A stretch of DNA of 28,480 nucleotides. Origin: a virus. Made by a program: the position numbers and the translations under genes. The notes under the pieces were generated by a model. That model searched no databases. It was given only the letters and a program-made list of their open reading frames with translations, and had not been told where the DNA came from. Positions 1-7,571 of the stretch are shown piece after piece (positions within the stretch are counted from its first letter, which is position 1; each line of letters begins with the position of its first letter). The stretch is taken from positions 1 through 28,480 of the IMG/VR virus record IMGVR_UViG_3300036832_001713; one strand, given 5' to 3'.

Positions 1-2
1 TT

Positions 3-818
3 AGTTTATTAGGTTCATTAATGCCTGATATTGATGAAAGGATTGGTAAGTGGAGAAATTGTGCCGTTCCAGTTCCCGATTGGGGATGCTGGGTGGCAGC
101 AACCTATCACCCTAGTTATGTTATGCGTGAAGAAAAGAAGCCTGAAGTTGAAGTTATCTGGAAGTCAGATATTGAACGTGCGTTAAAGCTATTGGAACGA
201 CCACGACCAAAGCCTGAGGATTTGCGTAAAAAGGTTGTTATTCTCAGGACTGAAGAAGAGATACTAGCAGCCCTAAATAGGGTCTCTCGTCGTGGTGGTG
301 GCTTGTTTTCCTTTGATTATGAAACCACCGGTTTAAAGGCAATCCTACATGGTGTAGTTTGTGCATCCTTTGCCATATCTGCTGATCGTGCTTACGCATT
401 TATGCTTGATAACGCATCGATTCGCGTAGTGGAAGCATGGCATAATATCTTATCGGATAGCCGTATTGGAAAAATATCGCACAACCTTCGTTTTGAACAG
501 GAATATTCGAAAGAGCATTTTGGTGTGACTTCAATAAACTGGAAATGGGACTCAATGTTATGTGCACACATTCTCGATAACCGACCAGGTATATGTGGAT
601 TAAAAGTGCAAGCTTTCTTGAACTTTGGGGTAAAGCCTTACGATACCGTTATCGGACCTTACCTAAAATCTATTGACGATAAGGACCCTCGATCACCCAA
701 TCGTATATATGAATTTATTGATCGTTATGGTCAAGATGAATGCTTGGTTTACTGTGGTATCGACTCCTTAATCACCTTTAGACTTGCTAAGAAACAAATG
801 ATGGAAATACAGGGATGA
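3..818 (+). CDS. DNA polymerase I family, N-terminal part: end of uracil-DNA glycosylase domain plus 3'-5' exonuclease (partial at left edge)
   Basis: The reading frame is open to the left edge, so the gene starts outside the window; the ATG at 21 is internal. The first ~45 residues contain WVAATYHPSYVMR, which matches the HPSY motif near the end of family 4 uracil-DNA glycosylases, a domain known to be fused to phage family A polymerases. A DnaQ-like proofreading exonuclease follows: ExoI FDYETTGL (D and E metal ligands), ExoII around HNLRFEQEY, ExoIII YCGID (Y-x3-D). The protein stops right after the exonuclease domain; thumb, palm and fingers are missing and are found in the gene at 1483. 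Its TGA overlaps the ATG of the endonuclease gene (ATGA at 815-818). Exonuclease assignment is firm; the glycosylase is inferred from its tail only. Confidence 0.9.
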   Translation, partial: SLLGSLMPDIDERIGKWRNCAVPVPDWGCWVAATYHPSYVMREEKKPEVEVIWKSDIERALKLLERPRPKPEDLRKKVVILRTEEEILAALNRVSRRGGGLFSFDYETTGLKAILHGVVCASFAISADRAYAFMLDNASIRVVEAWHNILSDSRIGKISHNLRFEQEYSKEHFGVTSINWKWDSMLCAHILDNRPGICGLKVQAFLNFGVKPYDTVIGPYLKSIDDKDPRSPNRIYEFIDRYGQDECLVYCGIDSLITFRLAKKQMMEIQG

Positions 819-1483
819 TTACACATACCATTTATCATATTCCAGGACGTAAAGTGGGCTGTACGAAAAATCTTGAATATAGGATGAGAGTTTATGAATG
901 GGCAGAAGGAGCATCTCCTGAAATTGAGATCTTGGAAGAACTGCACGACAAAACAGATAAAGAGGCTGGAGATATTGAATGGCAATGGGCAGATAAATTT
1001 GGATATAGTCGAGGGGTCCATTATACGAATACGTTAGCGGCTATTAAATCGTCGGCAAATAGTAATAAGCATAGAGAAGCGGTTCGAAGAAATGGATTGT
1101 TGATGTATGAATTGGGTATTGGTATTCATTCTGTTGAATCACATACTAGAGCGGGTAGAATTGGTGGGCTTATAGCCGGTCGTAAGATTGTTGAATTGAG
1201 GCTTGGTATACATGGATTATCTTTTGAAAGAAGATCTGAAATTGGTGTGATAGCAGGCCGTATTGGCGGTCGAAAAGTTGTAGAATTAAAACATGGAATT
1301 CATGGATTACCTCCTAATCGTAAATCTGAGATTGCTAGAAAGGCTGGCTTATCTGGAGGTAAGAAAGGAGGAATGAAACAGTTAGGTATTTGTCCTCACT
1401 GTGGACATGAGAATAATCTAGCAAGTCTAGGACGTTGGCACTTTGGCAAGTGTAAGCGTCGCCCAATGGTACGGAGAACCTAA
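815..1483 (+). CDS. GIY-YIG-type (homing) endonuclease inserted between the two halves of the DNA polymerase
   Basis: 222 residues. The N-terminus has TIYHIPGRKVGCTKNL with an Arg shortly after, a compact variant of the GIY-YIG nuclease fold, and a Glu in EAGDIEWQW as candidate metal ligand. Residues ~112-188 hold two and a half copies of a ~28-31 residue Gly/Arg/Lys-rich repeat (GRIGG..GRK.VEL..GIHGL), similar to the modular DNA-binding repeats of phage homing enzymes. The C-terminus has a zinc-finger pattern, CPHCG ... HFGKC, typical of these endonucleases. It overlaps the exonuclease gene by 4 bp (ATGA) and its TAA overlaps the polymerase ATG (TAATG), so three polypeptides would be made from one message by coupled translation. 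Nuclease class is likely; actual homing activity is inferred. Confidence 0.82.
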   Translation: MITHTIYHIPGRKVGCTKNLEYRMRVYEWAEGASPEIEILEELHDKTDKEAGDIEWQWADKFGYSRGVHYTNTLAAIKSSANSNKHREAVRRNGLLMYELGIGIHSVESHTRAGRIGGLIAGRKIVELRLGIHGLSFERRSEIGVIAGRIGGRKVVELKHGIHGLPPNRKSEIARKAGLSGGKKGGMKQLGICPHCGHENNLASLGRWHFGKCKRRPMVRRT

Positions 1484-2862
1484 TGAATCTATTAGATGCC
1501 TATAATCTACTGCATACCGGGGCAATCACCCTTGCCGAGGTAGAGGAAAGGGGTATCTGTATTGATGTTGAATATTGTAAAGATAGGATAAAATGGATTG
1601 ATCTTAAATCAAAGTTAAGTGAACACCGGTTTAAACAGAGCAAACTGTATGCAGCCTGGATTGCGAGGTTTCCAAAGATCAGTTATGGTAGTCATCCCCA
1701 GTTAAGGGCTGTATTGTATGCGGACCTAAAAGTAAAACCGTTTCGCAAAACCGAAAAGGATGAAGATAGTGTAGATGAAGAATCCTTACGGCAAACTAAC
1801 ATTGATGGGATTGAAGATCTATTAGGAATGCGTCGATACAAGAAGATTAGAGACGTTTTAAGTCAATTCCTACGGTATCAGGTTGACGGCTTTTTATACC
1901 CGAACTTCTTGTTACACACGGTAGCAACATATCGTTCTTCTAGTTCCGGTCCTAATATGCAGAATACGCCAAAACGCGATAAGGAGTCTATGGACATCTG
2001 TCGTAAGGCTATTATTCCTAGAAAGGGGTATAGGCTTCTAGAGGTGGACTTTAGTGGATTAGAAGTCAATATTGCAGCCTGTTACCACAAAGATCCCGTA
2101 ATGATAGATTACCTCAATGATCCTACATCAGATATGCACGCAGATACGGCACTAGATCTATTTCTCCTAAAGCGTAAGAATACTGAAGTCCGTAAGTTAG
2201 CAAACTTTGGGACATTGCGTCAGGCAAGCAAGAATGGTTTTGTATTTCCCGAATTTTATGGTGATTACTACGAATCCTGTGCACATAATATCGCCGTGTC
2301 CTGGTGTAAGCTCCCCCGTACAGGAGCATGGCGTGACCATCACGGTATTGAGTTTGATGGGATGCCTATCGCTCGACATTTTGCCAGTCAGGATATTGAA
2401 TCACTTAGTGATTTTGCCGATCATGTCAAAAAGGTTGAAGATGATTTCTGGCAACGCAGATTTAAGGTTTATGCAGCCTGGCGTAAGAACTGGTATAGCG
2501 AGTATCAGAAAACCGGATTCTTTGATATGAAGACCGGATTTCGATGTGCAGGGGTAATGGCGCGTAATGCGGTTGTTAACTATCCGGTGCAAGGCGCCGC
2601 GTTTCACGTATTATTATGGTGCTTGATTCGCATGGTCGAGCGGATGCGAGGTTGGCGTAGTGGGGTTATTGGTGAGATTCACGACTCAGGTATTATCGAG
2701 GCACACCCGGATGAGTTTGATAATGTTGTTTCCCTTGTTCAGCAGATTTGTACAGTAGAAGTTATGCGTGAGTGGCCCTGGCTTATCGTTCCCCTTAAAG
2801 TGGAAGTAATGGCTAGTAAGGTGGATGGGAACTGGGCTGAGATGGAGGAGGTACATGGCTGA
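1483..2862 (+). CDS. DNA polymerase I family, polymerase domain (separate gene)
   Basis: 459 residues that begin exactly where a continuous family A polymerase would continue after its exonuclease (AEVEERGICIDVEY matches the start of the thumb region). TYRSSSSGPNMQNTP corresponds to the conserved T-x-R-LSS-x-PN-x-QN-P stretch. Motif A is VDFSGLEV (Asp189), the fingers O-helix region is KNGFVFPEFYGDYY, and motif C is IHDSGII (His400-Asp401), so both catalytic aspartates are present. There is no exonuclease domain in this gene. The start is fixed by the TAATG overlap with the endonuclease gene. Together with the upstream gene product it probably forms the replicative polymerase by non-covalent association, as known for split phage polymerases; that assembly is inference. 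Confidence 0.95.
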   Translation: MNLLDAYNLLHTGAITLAEVEERGICIDVEYCKDRIKWIDLKSKLSEHRFKQSKLYAAWIARFPKISYGSHPQLRAVLYADLKVKPFRKTEKDEDSVDEESLRQTNIDGIEDLLGMRRYKKIRDVLSQFLRYQVDGFLYPNFLLHTVATYRSSSSGPNMQNTPKRDKESMDICRKAIIPRKGYRLLEVDFSGLEVNIAACYHKDPVMIDYLNDPTSDMHADTALDLFLLKRKNTEVRKLANFGTLRQASKNGFVFPEFYGDYYESCAHNIAVSWCKLPRTGAWRDHHGIEFDGMPIARHFASQDIESLSDFADHVKKVEDDFWQRRFKVYAAWRKNWYSEYQKTGFFDMKTGFRCAGVMARNAVVNYPVQGAAFHVLLWCLIRMVERMRGWRSGVIGEIHDSGIIEAHPDEFDNVVSLVQQICTVEVMREWPWLIVPLKVEVMASKVDGNWAEMEEVHG

Positions 2863-3088
2863 AGTAAATGCCCGTCAGGTTGATGTATTTCAGATTAGAC
2901 CTACTGATCAAGTCTATCAGGTTAATCCTAGGTTTAGTAATCAACCATTTTACGGTAGTTTTATTGTCAGAAATGGAATAGTCTTTTCGGCAACCCAGAA
3001 TATTAGGAGTTTGGTAATACTACAAACACTAGCTAACGCCTTTAGAATATGCTGGGCACACAATTTTGGTTATGTGAGGGTTCAATGA
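2855..3088 (+). CDS. Small phage protein of unknown function (77 aa)
   Basis: ATG at 2855 is chosen because GGAGGAGG ends four bases... just upstream, giving a strong ribosome site; an in-frame GTG-type start at 2825 lies inside the polymerase gene. It overlaps the polymerase by 8 bp and its TGA overlaps the clamp-loader ATG (ATGA at 3085-3088), so it sits inside the replication operon. The protein is basic with NIRSLVILQTLANAF as a possible helix and no recognisable domain, signal peptide or metal motif. Its position between polymerase and clamp loader suggests a replication-linked role, but nothing in the sequence proves this. Confidence 0.7.
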   Translation: MAEVNARQVDVFQIRPTDQVYQVNPRFSNQPFYGSFIVRNGIVFSATQNIRSLVILQTLANAFRICWAHNFGYVRVQ

Positions 3089-4053
3089 GTCTATACCACA
3101 AACACAGACCCCTGGGTTTTGGTGGGATTGTTGGTAAAGAGAATGCAGAACAGATAACAAAGTTAAAGGCATTACTAGATCAGGACGATCCACCACATGC
3201 TTACTTACTAACGGGTCCTACAGGTTGCGGAAAGACAACCCTAGGTAGGATTATTGCAAAGTATCTTGGTTGTGATGGTGTTGATTATGAAGAAATTGAC
3301 TCTGCTGATTTTCGTGGAATTGATGACGTTAGAAAGGTTAGAAATAAGGCACACTATCGAGCGTTAAAGGGCATTCGTCGCTGCTGGTTATTAGATGAAT
3401 GTCACAAGATGACTAATGATGCACAAAACGCCTTTTTAAAGGGATTGGAGGATCCTCCATCCCATTGTTATTATGTGTTGAGTACTACAGATAGGGATCG
3501 AATTCTAAAGACCATTCGTGGACGCTGTCAAGAAGTAGTTTTGTATCCGTTAAAAGAAGACGAGATGGTTGCCTTATTGGATCGTATTTCCCGTAGGGAG
3601 GGTAACCCTATTGATGAGAAATTTCTTCGGATGATAGCGGAAAAGTCTTCCGGTTGGTCCCGTCATGCTATTAACCTATTAGAAACCGTTTTAGTTGCTA
3701 GTCCTGAAGACCGTGAAAAAGTAATAACAGGTGCAAAGGAGGCTGAAGAGGCTGCTGATCACCTTGCAAAGGAACTATTGGGTAGAAGGGGGTGGAAACC
3801 AGTAGCTACCGTATTGGCAGCAATTGAAGATGATGAAGATGTTGAAGGTTTACGTCGTGGTGTTATGAATTATATGCGAAACGTTTTGATAAGGACAAAG
3901 GATGAAATGGCGTTTGAAGTCATCAACAATCTGATGGATCCATTCTTTAATAGTGGAAGGGCTGGCTTAACCGCGGCTTGTTATAGGGCGTTAAGAGAAT
4001 GTGGTGGACTTGAAGAAATTAGGGTGGGTACAAAGCCTCGAGCAGCCGAATAG
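3085..4053 (+). CDS. Clamp-loader-like AAA+ ATPase (DnaX/RFC type)
   Basis: 322 residues from ATG 3085; a longer in-frame start at 3049 overlaps the previous gene with no ribosome site. MSLYHKHRP is the typical N-terminus of DnaX/RFC proteins. Walker A is GPTGCGKT (residues 44-51), Walker B is LLDECHK (Asp104-Glu105, with Cys where DnaX usually has Val or Ala), sensor 1 is STTD, and GRCQE matches the SRC-like arginine-finger box. The length covers ATPase, lid and a collar-like C-terminal region. It would load a sliding clamp for the adjacent polymerase, though no clamp gene is recognisable in the window. Confidence 0.9.
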   Translation: MSLYHKHRPLGFGGIVGKENAEQITKLKALLDQDDPPHAYLLTGPTGCGKTTLGRIIAKYLGCDGVDYEEIDSADFRGIDDVRKVRNKAHYRALKGIRRCWLLDECHKMTNDAQNAFLKGLEDPPSHCYYVLSTTDRDRILKTIRGRCQEVVLYPLKEDEMVALLDRISRREGNPIDEKFLRMIAEKSSGWSRHAINLLETVLVASPEDREKVITGAKEAEEAADHLAKELLGRRGWKPVATVLAAIEDDEDVEGLRRGVMNYMRNVLIRTKDEMAFEVINNLMDPFFNSGRAGLTAACYRALRECGGLEEIRVGTKPRAAE

Positions 4054-4089
4054 GCTGTAAACGTATAATGCTTATAAGGAGCAAATGCT

Positions 4090-4572
4090 TTGGACTACGA
4101 AACAGATATTGAGATTGACCCAGACCACCTTGACTTGGAATGGCTTGACCATTCTTCCCGAATGTTAAGATATTGTACCTATGCGGCTGAGACGAACAAA
4201 GAGATGGATTTGGCAAAGGTGCGTTTGGATGTAATAAAAGCTCAACTTGACCAGCAAGTTCGATCAAACCCCGATCAGTATAATCTAGGGATGGGTGGTA
4301 GATTAACCGAAGCTTCAATACAGGCAGCTGTTATAACGGATCCTGAATATATGTTAGTCAGTCAGGATTATATTGATAAGAAGTTTGAACATGAAGTAGC
4401 AGTTGGTGTGGTTAAATCCTTTGAGCATCGTAAGAGCTCATTAGAAAATTTGGTTAGACTACATGGTCAATCCTACTTTGCAGGCCCCGCAGTTCCCCAT
4501 AACTTAGCGGAGGAACGTACTCTTCGCAGACGCGAAGTAAATGCTAGAGTGAGAATTACTAGGAGAACCTAA
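4090..4572 (+). CDS. Conserved-looking phage protein, possible recombination mediator (UvsY-like)
   Basis: 160 residues from a TTG start at 4090; AAGGAG at 4076-4081 lies eight bases upstream, whereas the ATG at 4085 opens a frame that soon stops. The protein is largely helical and charged (MDLAKVRLDVIKAQLDQQ; TDPEYMLVSQDYIDKKFEHE; FEHRKSSLENLVRLHG), with a basic tail rich in Arg. The size, helical layout and position between clamp loader and ssDNA-binding protein, close to a UvsX/RecA gene, resemble UvsY-type mediators in other phages. There is no diagnostic motif, so the mediator role is inference; a helical DNA-replication accessory protein is equally possible. Confidence 0.7.
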   Translation: MDYETDIEIDPDHLDLEWLDHSSRMLRYCTYAAETNKEMDLAKVRLDVIKAQLDQQVRSNPDQYNLGMGGRLTEASIQAAVITDPEYMLVSQDYIDKKFEHEVAVGVVKSFEHRKSSLENLVRLHGQSYFAGPAVPHNLAEERTLRRREVNARVRITRRT

Positions 4573-4728
4573 TTGAGCTGGGAATTGATAGCCTTAATCA
4601 TCGGAATATTGGTTTTCTTACCATTCTATTCGTATCTATTGGCAAAGTTTGTAGCCGCTGGATATTTATCGGGTACTAAGACGTTTCTGGATTGTGCAAG
4701 GAGGCGGGCAAATGGCTCTCGGTCGTAA
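4573..4728 (+). CDS. Small single-pass membrane protein (51 aa, TTG start)
   Basis: The TTG at 4573 directly follows the stop of the previous gene, with AGGAG at 4561-4565 seven bases upstream. The product has an acidic N-terminus (MSWE), a hydrophobic segment of about 20 residues (LIALIIGILVFLPFYSYLLA) and a basic C-terminus (CARRRANGSRS). Its end overlaps the start of the ssDNA-binding protein gene by 17 bp in another frame. A short membrane peptide in a replication operon has no obvious role. Supported by ribosome site, hydrophobic segment and exact packing between neighbours, not by a recognised family. Confidence 0.6.
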   Translation: MSWELIALIIGILVFLPFYSYLLAKFVAAGYLSGTKTFLDCARRRANGSRS

Positions 4729-5878
4729 GGATATGAAGAGTGGTGGGTTTCGCGATAAGGTTGCGTTTAATAGTGCGCAGCGGCGTAGTAAAGCCGCTAA
4801 CTATGGTCACTTGCTGGTGCCCCGAGGGATAAATGTTTTTAAGGAAGAAGCCCCGGCAACAGTTTTCCTGGATTTCCTGCCCTATTTTGTAACGGATGAT
4901 AATCATCCGGAACGAGACGATGATCGTGGTGTTGCCCTTAAAGGGACGCTGTGGTATAAGCGTCCGTACAAGTTGCATCGCAATGTCGGTCCTGAGAATG
5001 TTACGGTTGTCTGTCCGACCAGTATTGGTAAAAAGTGCCCTGTTTGTGAGTATAGGGCAAAGTTGCTGTCAGAAGGTACGGACTGGCAGGATAAGGTAGT
5101 TAGAGAACTTCGTGCTAGCGATCGTATCCTGTATTATGTCGTGCCGAAGAGAAATAAAAAGTTTGAAGAAAAGGCTTATCTGTGGGATATTTCCAGTTTC
5201 TGCTTCCAGAACAAACTGGATGATGAGCTGGATGAGTCCAATGATGAGTATTGTGACTTTCCAGACCTGGCCCACGGTTATACGCTAAAGATTCGGTTTT
5301 CCGAGGAGAAGTTAGGTACGAATACCTTTGCCGAATGTTCGCGTATTGACTTTGAAGACCGAGATAATCCCTATGATGAGGAGGAAATAAGGGCCCTGCC
5401 TTCCTTGGACAATGTATTGGATATAAAGGATTACAAGGAAGTTACTCGTATTCTTGTGGGTGCTGAGGTTGACGAAGATGATGAATATGAGGAACCCAAG
5501 GCTGATGCCCGGCCTTTGCGTCGTTCCGTTGCTCCTCGTGAGGAAGAAACCGATCTTCGTCCGGTACGTCGTTCCAGACCCGCTTCGGAGCCAGAACCCG
5601 AACCTGAAGAAGAAGTAGTTGAGGAACCGGTTGAGAGACCAAGACCTCGGATTGTTCGACCCGTAGAACCAGATCCTGAACTTACCGTTGCAGCTCCACG
5701 GACTGTTGTTCGCCGAACCGCACCGGCTAATGGTGGTGCCGCTGCTGTTAGTGATACAACAGAACGTTGCCCCCACGGTCATCGCTTTGGTAAGGATTGT
5801 GATCAGTTTACCGATTGTGAAGACTGTGATATCTGGGCAGAGTGTGCTGAAATGACCACTTCAGGTGCGGCAGCGTAA
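4712..5878 (+). CDS. Single-stranded DNA-binding protein, gp32-like
   Basis: 388 residues from ATG 4712, preceded by AAGGAGG seven bases upstream. The core contains a Cys cluster (VVCPTSIGKKCPVCEYRAKLL) like the zinc-binding module of gp32-type proteins, within an OB-fold-sized region rich in aromatic residues (WYKRPYKLHR; YLWDISSFCFQ). From about residue 250 it becomes an acidic/proline/arginine-rich disordered linker (EEPKAD, EPEPEPEEE), as expected for the protein-interaction tail of phage SSBs. Unusually, the tail ends in a second Cys/His-rich unit (CPHGHRFGKDCDQFTDCEDC). It would coat ssDNA during replication and recruit the recombinase and polymerase encoded next to it. Confidence 0.85.
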   Translation: MALGRKDMKSGGFRDKVAFNSAQRRSKAANYGHLLVPRGINVFKEEAPATVFLDFLPYFVTDDNHPERDDDRGVALKGTLWYKRPYKLHRNVGPENVTVVCPTSIGKKCPVCEYRAKLLSEGTDWQDKVVRELRASDRILYYVVPKRNKKFEEKAYLWDISSFCFQNKLDDELDESNDEYCDFPDLAHGYTLKIRFSEEKLGTNTFAECSRIDFEDRDNPYDEEEIRALPSLDNVLDIKDYKEVTRILVGAEVDEDDEYEEPKADARPLRRSVAPREEETDLRPVRRSRPASEPEPEPEEEVVEEPVERPRPRIVRPVEPDPELTVAAPRTVVRRTAPANGGAAAVSDTTERCPHGHRFGKDCDQFTDCEDCDIWAECAEMTTSGAAA

Positions 5879-5903
5879 CGCCTGTACGTGCCTGCTATGC
5901 GTA

Positions 5904-5943
5904 AAAGGGTTCGACACCTAATGCTATAGCGTTCGAACCCTTT
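5904..5943 (+). terminator. Long-looped hairpin before the recombinase gene, possible terminator or processing site
   Basis: AAAGGGTTCGA (5904-5914) is the exact reverse complement of TCGAACCCTTT (5933-5943), an 11-bp stem around an 18-base loop that itself contains the palindrome GCTATAGC. Only three T follow, so it is a weak intrinsic terminator at best. TATAAT occurs at 5943-5948 but no good -35 is spaced in front of it. It occupies the only sizeable gap (about 100 bp) in the first 7 kb and may separate the SSB gene from the recombinase unit. Confidence 0.5.
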
Positions 5944-5979
5944 ATAATCGTTCTCTGCACGCTCAAACGGGTACTGGAT

Positions 5980-7026
5980 ATGGAAAGACGGGCACCGATA
6001 GCTTCACTCTCAAAACAAGTAAAAGAACACGTAAAGAAGCCAATACAGAAAAGGGCTGAGACTGTCGGTAGTGAACAAGTTATCTCAACAGGTAGTACAT
6101 TATTGGACCTGTCTATTAGTGGTGGTCGTTTTCCTAAAGGTGGTATACCAGGGGGTATCCTGGTTGAGATATTTGGTCCCTCTAGTAGTGGCAAGACTGT
6201 TTTGCTATGTGAGATTGCCGGTGCTATCCAGCGTCAGGGTGGTGCCGTTATGTTTCGCGATCCCGAAGCTCGTTTAAACAAACAATTTGCTGAAATGTTT
6301 GGTTTTAAGGTTAGTAATGCTGATTATGATACACCTGATACGGTAAAGGAATTGTTTGAACCAATTAGAAAATGGGATCCTGAAGGAATTGATATCGTAC
6401 ACGGGTTCTTTGCTGATTCGTTAGCCGCATTATCCACCGAGATGGAACTATCAGATAAAGACCAGTATGGGATGCGCAGGGCAAAAGAGTTTAGTGAGGA
6501 ATGTCGTAAGGTTGCCCGTATCTTAGCCCAACGTAATATCTTGATGGTGTGCAGTAATCAGGTACGACAAAATATCGATGCAGGCCCGTTTGCTGAAAAA
6601 TATAGCAGTCCGGGTGGTATGGCAATCGGATTCTATTCTAGTCTTCGTTTGCGTTGCCATAGTCCCATGCGTATAAAAAGTGAAAAGGTGATAGGTAAGG
6701 ATAAGGTAACCCGTGTGGCGGGTGTAAAGACCCAGATTGAGGTGTATAAATCATCCGTATGGGAACCCTTTCGTAGCACTCCGGTAAACATCCTGTATAC
6801 TTATGGGATTGATGATATTCGAGGCAATCTAGAGTTTGTCAAGGGAATAAATGGTGAGAGTACGTACACCTTTAATGGTCATCGGTTGGGTTTAGGTTTA
6901 GAAAAAGCAATCAAAACTGTAGAACAGGATGGCTTGGATTCCGAACTAAAACAGCACACTATTGACTTGTGGAGGGAAGTAGAAGAAAAGTTTAAGGTGA
7001 GTAGAGTAGCGAAGAGACGTAATTGA
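5980..7026 (+). CDS. RecA/UvsX-type recombinase
   Basis: 348 residues. STGSTLLDLSISGG and GGIPGGILVEIFGPSSSGKT (Walker A at residues 66-73) are the standard N-terminal part of the RecA core. FRDPEARL carries the glutamate region after Walker A, HGFFADSLAAL is the Walker B strand, and MVCSNQVRQN followed by a short variable loop and GG(MA)IGFYSS covers the DNA-binding loops. It would form a filament on ssDNA and drive strand exchange with the SSB and the SbcCD-like nuclease encoded nearby. The ATG at 5980 has only a weak ribosome site (GGTACTGG) and follows the hairpin at 5904-5943; no better in-frame start exists nearby. Confidence 0.93.
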   Translation: MERRAPIASLSKQVKEHVKKPIQKRAETVGSEQVISTGSTLLDLSISGGRFPKGGIPGGILVEIFGPSSSGKTVLLCEIAGAIQRQGGAVMFRDPEARLNKQFAEMFGFKVSNADYDTPDTVKELFEPIRKWDPEGIDIVHGFFADSLAALSTEMELSDKDQYGMRRAKEFSEECRKVARILAQRNILMVCSNQVRQNIDAGPFAEKYSSPGGMAIGFYSSLRLRCHSPMRIKSEKVIGKDKVTRVAGVKTQIEVYKSSVWEPFRSTPVNILYTYGIDDIRGNLEFVKGINGESTYTFNGHRLGLGLEKAIKTVEQDGLDSELKQHTIDLWREVEEKFKVSRVAKRRN

Positions 7027-7042
7027 TAGAGAGGAGAGGAAA

Positions 7043-7570
7043 ATGGCTAATGGTGATGATATCTACAGAAAGATGACCCTGAGGGAGTTGTTCCACGAAT
7101 GGAACGAATCAAACAATATTGTTCCACCTCGTGCTGAAATACGCCGCAGGTTTGGTTGGCACAAGGGTGGTCCGGAGTTGTGGGATCTGATCGAAAGTTT
7201 TGTTCTGTCGCAGAACGGGATGTTCGAACCCGAGCCTAGTCCCTTTGATATGGGGGGTCATCAACCTATACCACCACCACCTGTGAACTATGATTTTGCG
7301 GCCATGTTGAAGCAGCTCAATATGACCGATGGTGTGGTAGAACCTACCCATTTGGTTGCTGATCAAATGGTCGATAGTGGTTGGGATGGTGTTGATGGGC
7401 GTGAGTACGGTAAGCGGTTTGATCGTAGTCCTGAAGATATCCTGACATACCTACATGATCTGCAGGCTCAGGATCTCTATATGGACGATCTGACCGAATC
7501 GCAGCACCGGTATTTTATCGGGATCTTTAAGGCTTGGAGGCATTGGGTAAGGAACGTTCGGGGGAAGTAG
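7043..7570 (+). CDS. Phage protein of unknown function (175 aa)
   Basis: Strong purine-rich ribosome site (GAGGAGAGGAAA) just before ATG 7043. The N-terminal ~55 residues (TLRELFHEWN ... AEIRRRFGWHKGGPELWDLI) look like a helical, possibly DNA-binding region. A proline-rich linker with QPIPPPP follows, then acidic and aromatic segments ending in a basic helix (FKAWRHWVRNVRGK). No catalytic or metal motif is visible. It lies between recombinase and lysozyme-domain genes in the same orientation. I do not recognise the family. Confidence 0.75.
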   Translation: MANGDDIYRKMTLRELFHEWNESNNIVPPRAEIRRRFGWHKGGPELWDLIESFVLSQNGMFEPEPSPFDMGGHQPIPPPPVNYDFAAMLKQLNMTDGVVEPTHLVADQMVDSGWDGVDGREYGKRFDRSPEDILTYLHDLQAQDLYMDDLTESQHRYFIGIFKAWRHWVRNVRGK

Positions 7571-7571
7571 T

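Noticed and set aside
815-1483. Group I intron carrying the endonuclease
   Set aside because: The endonuclease gene overlaps both polymerase parts by a few bases, leaving no intron sequence, and all three frames have their own starts and stops.
2207-2530. 107-codon + strand frame inside the polymerase gene
   Set aside because: Lies over conserved polymerase motifs in another frame and lacks a ribosome site.
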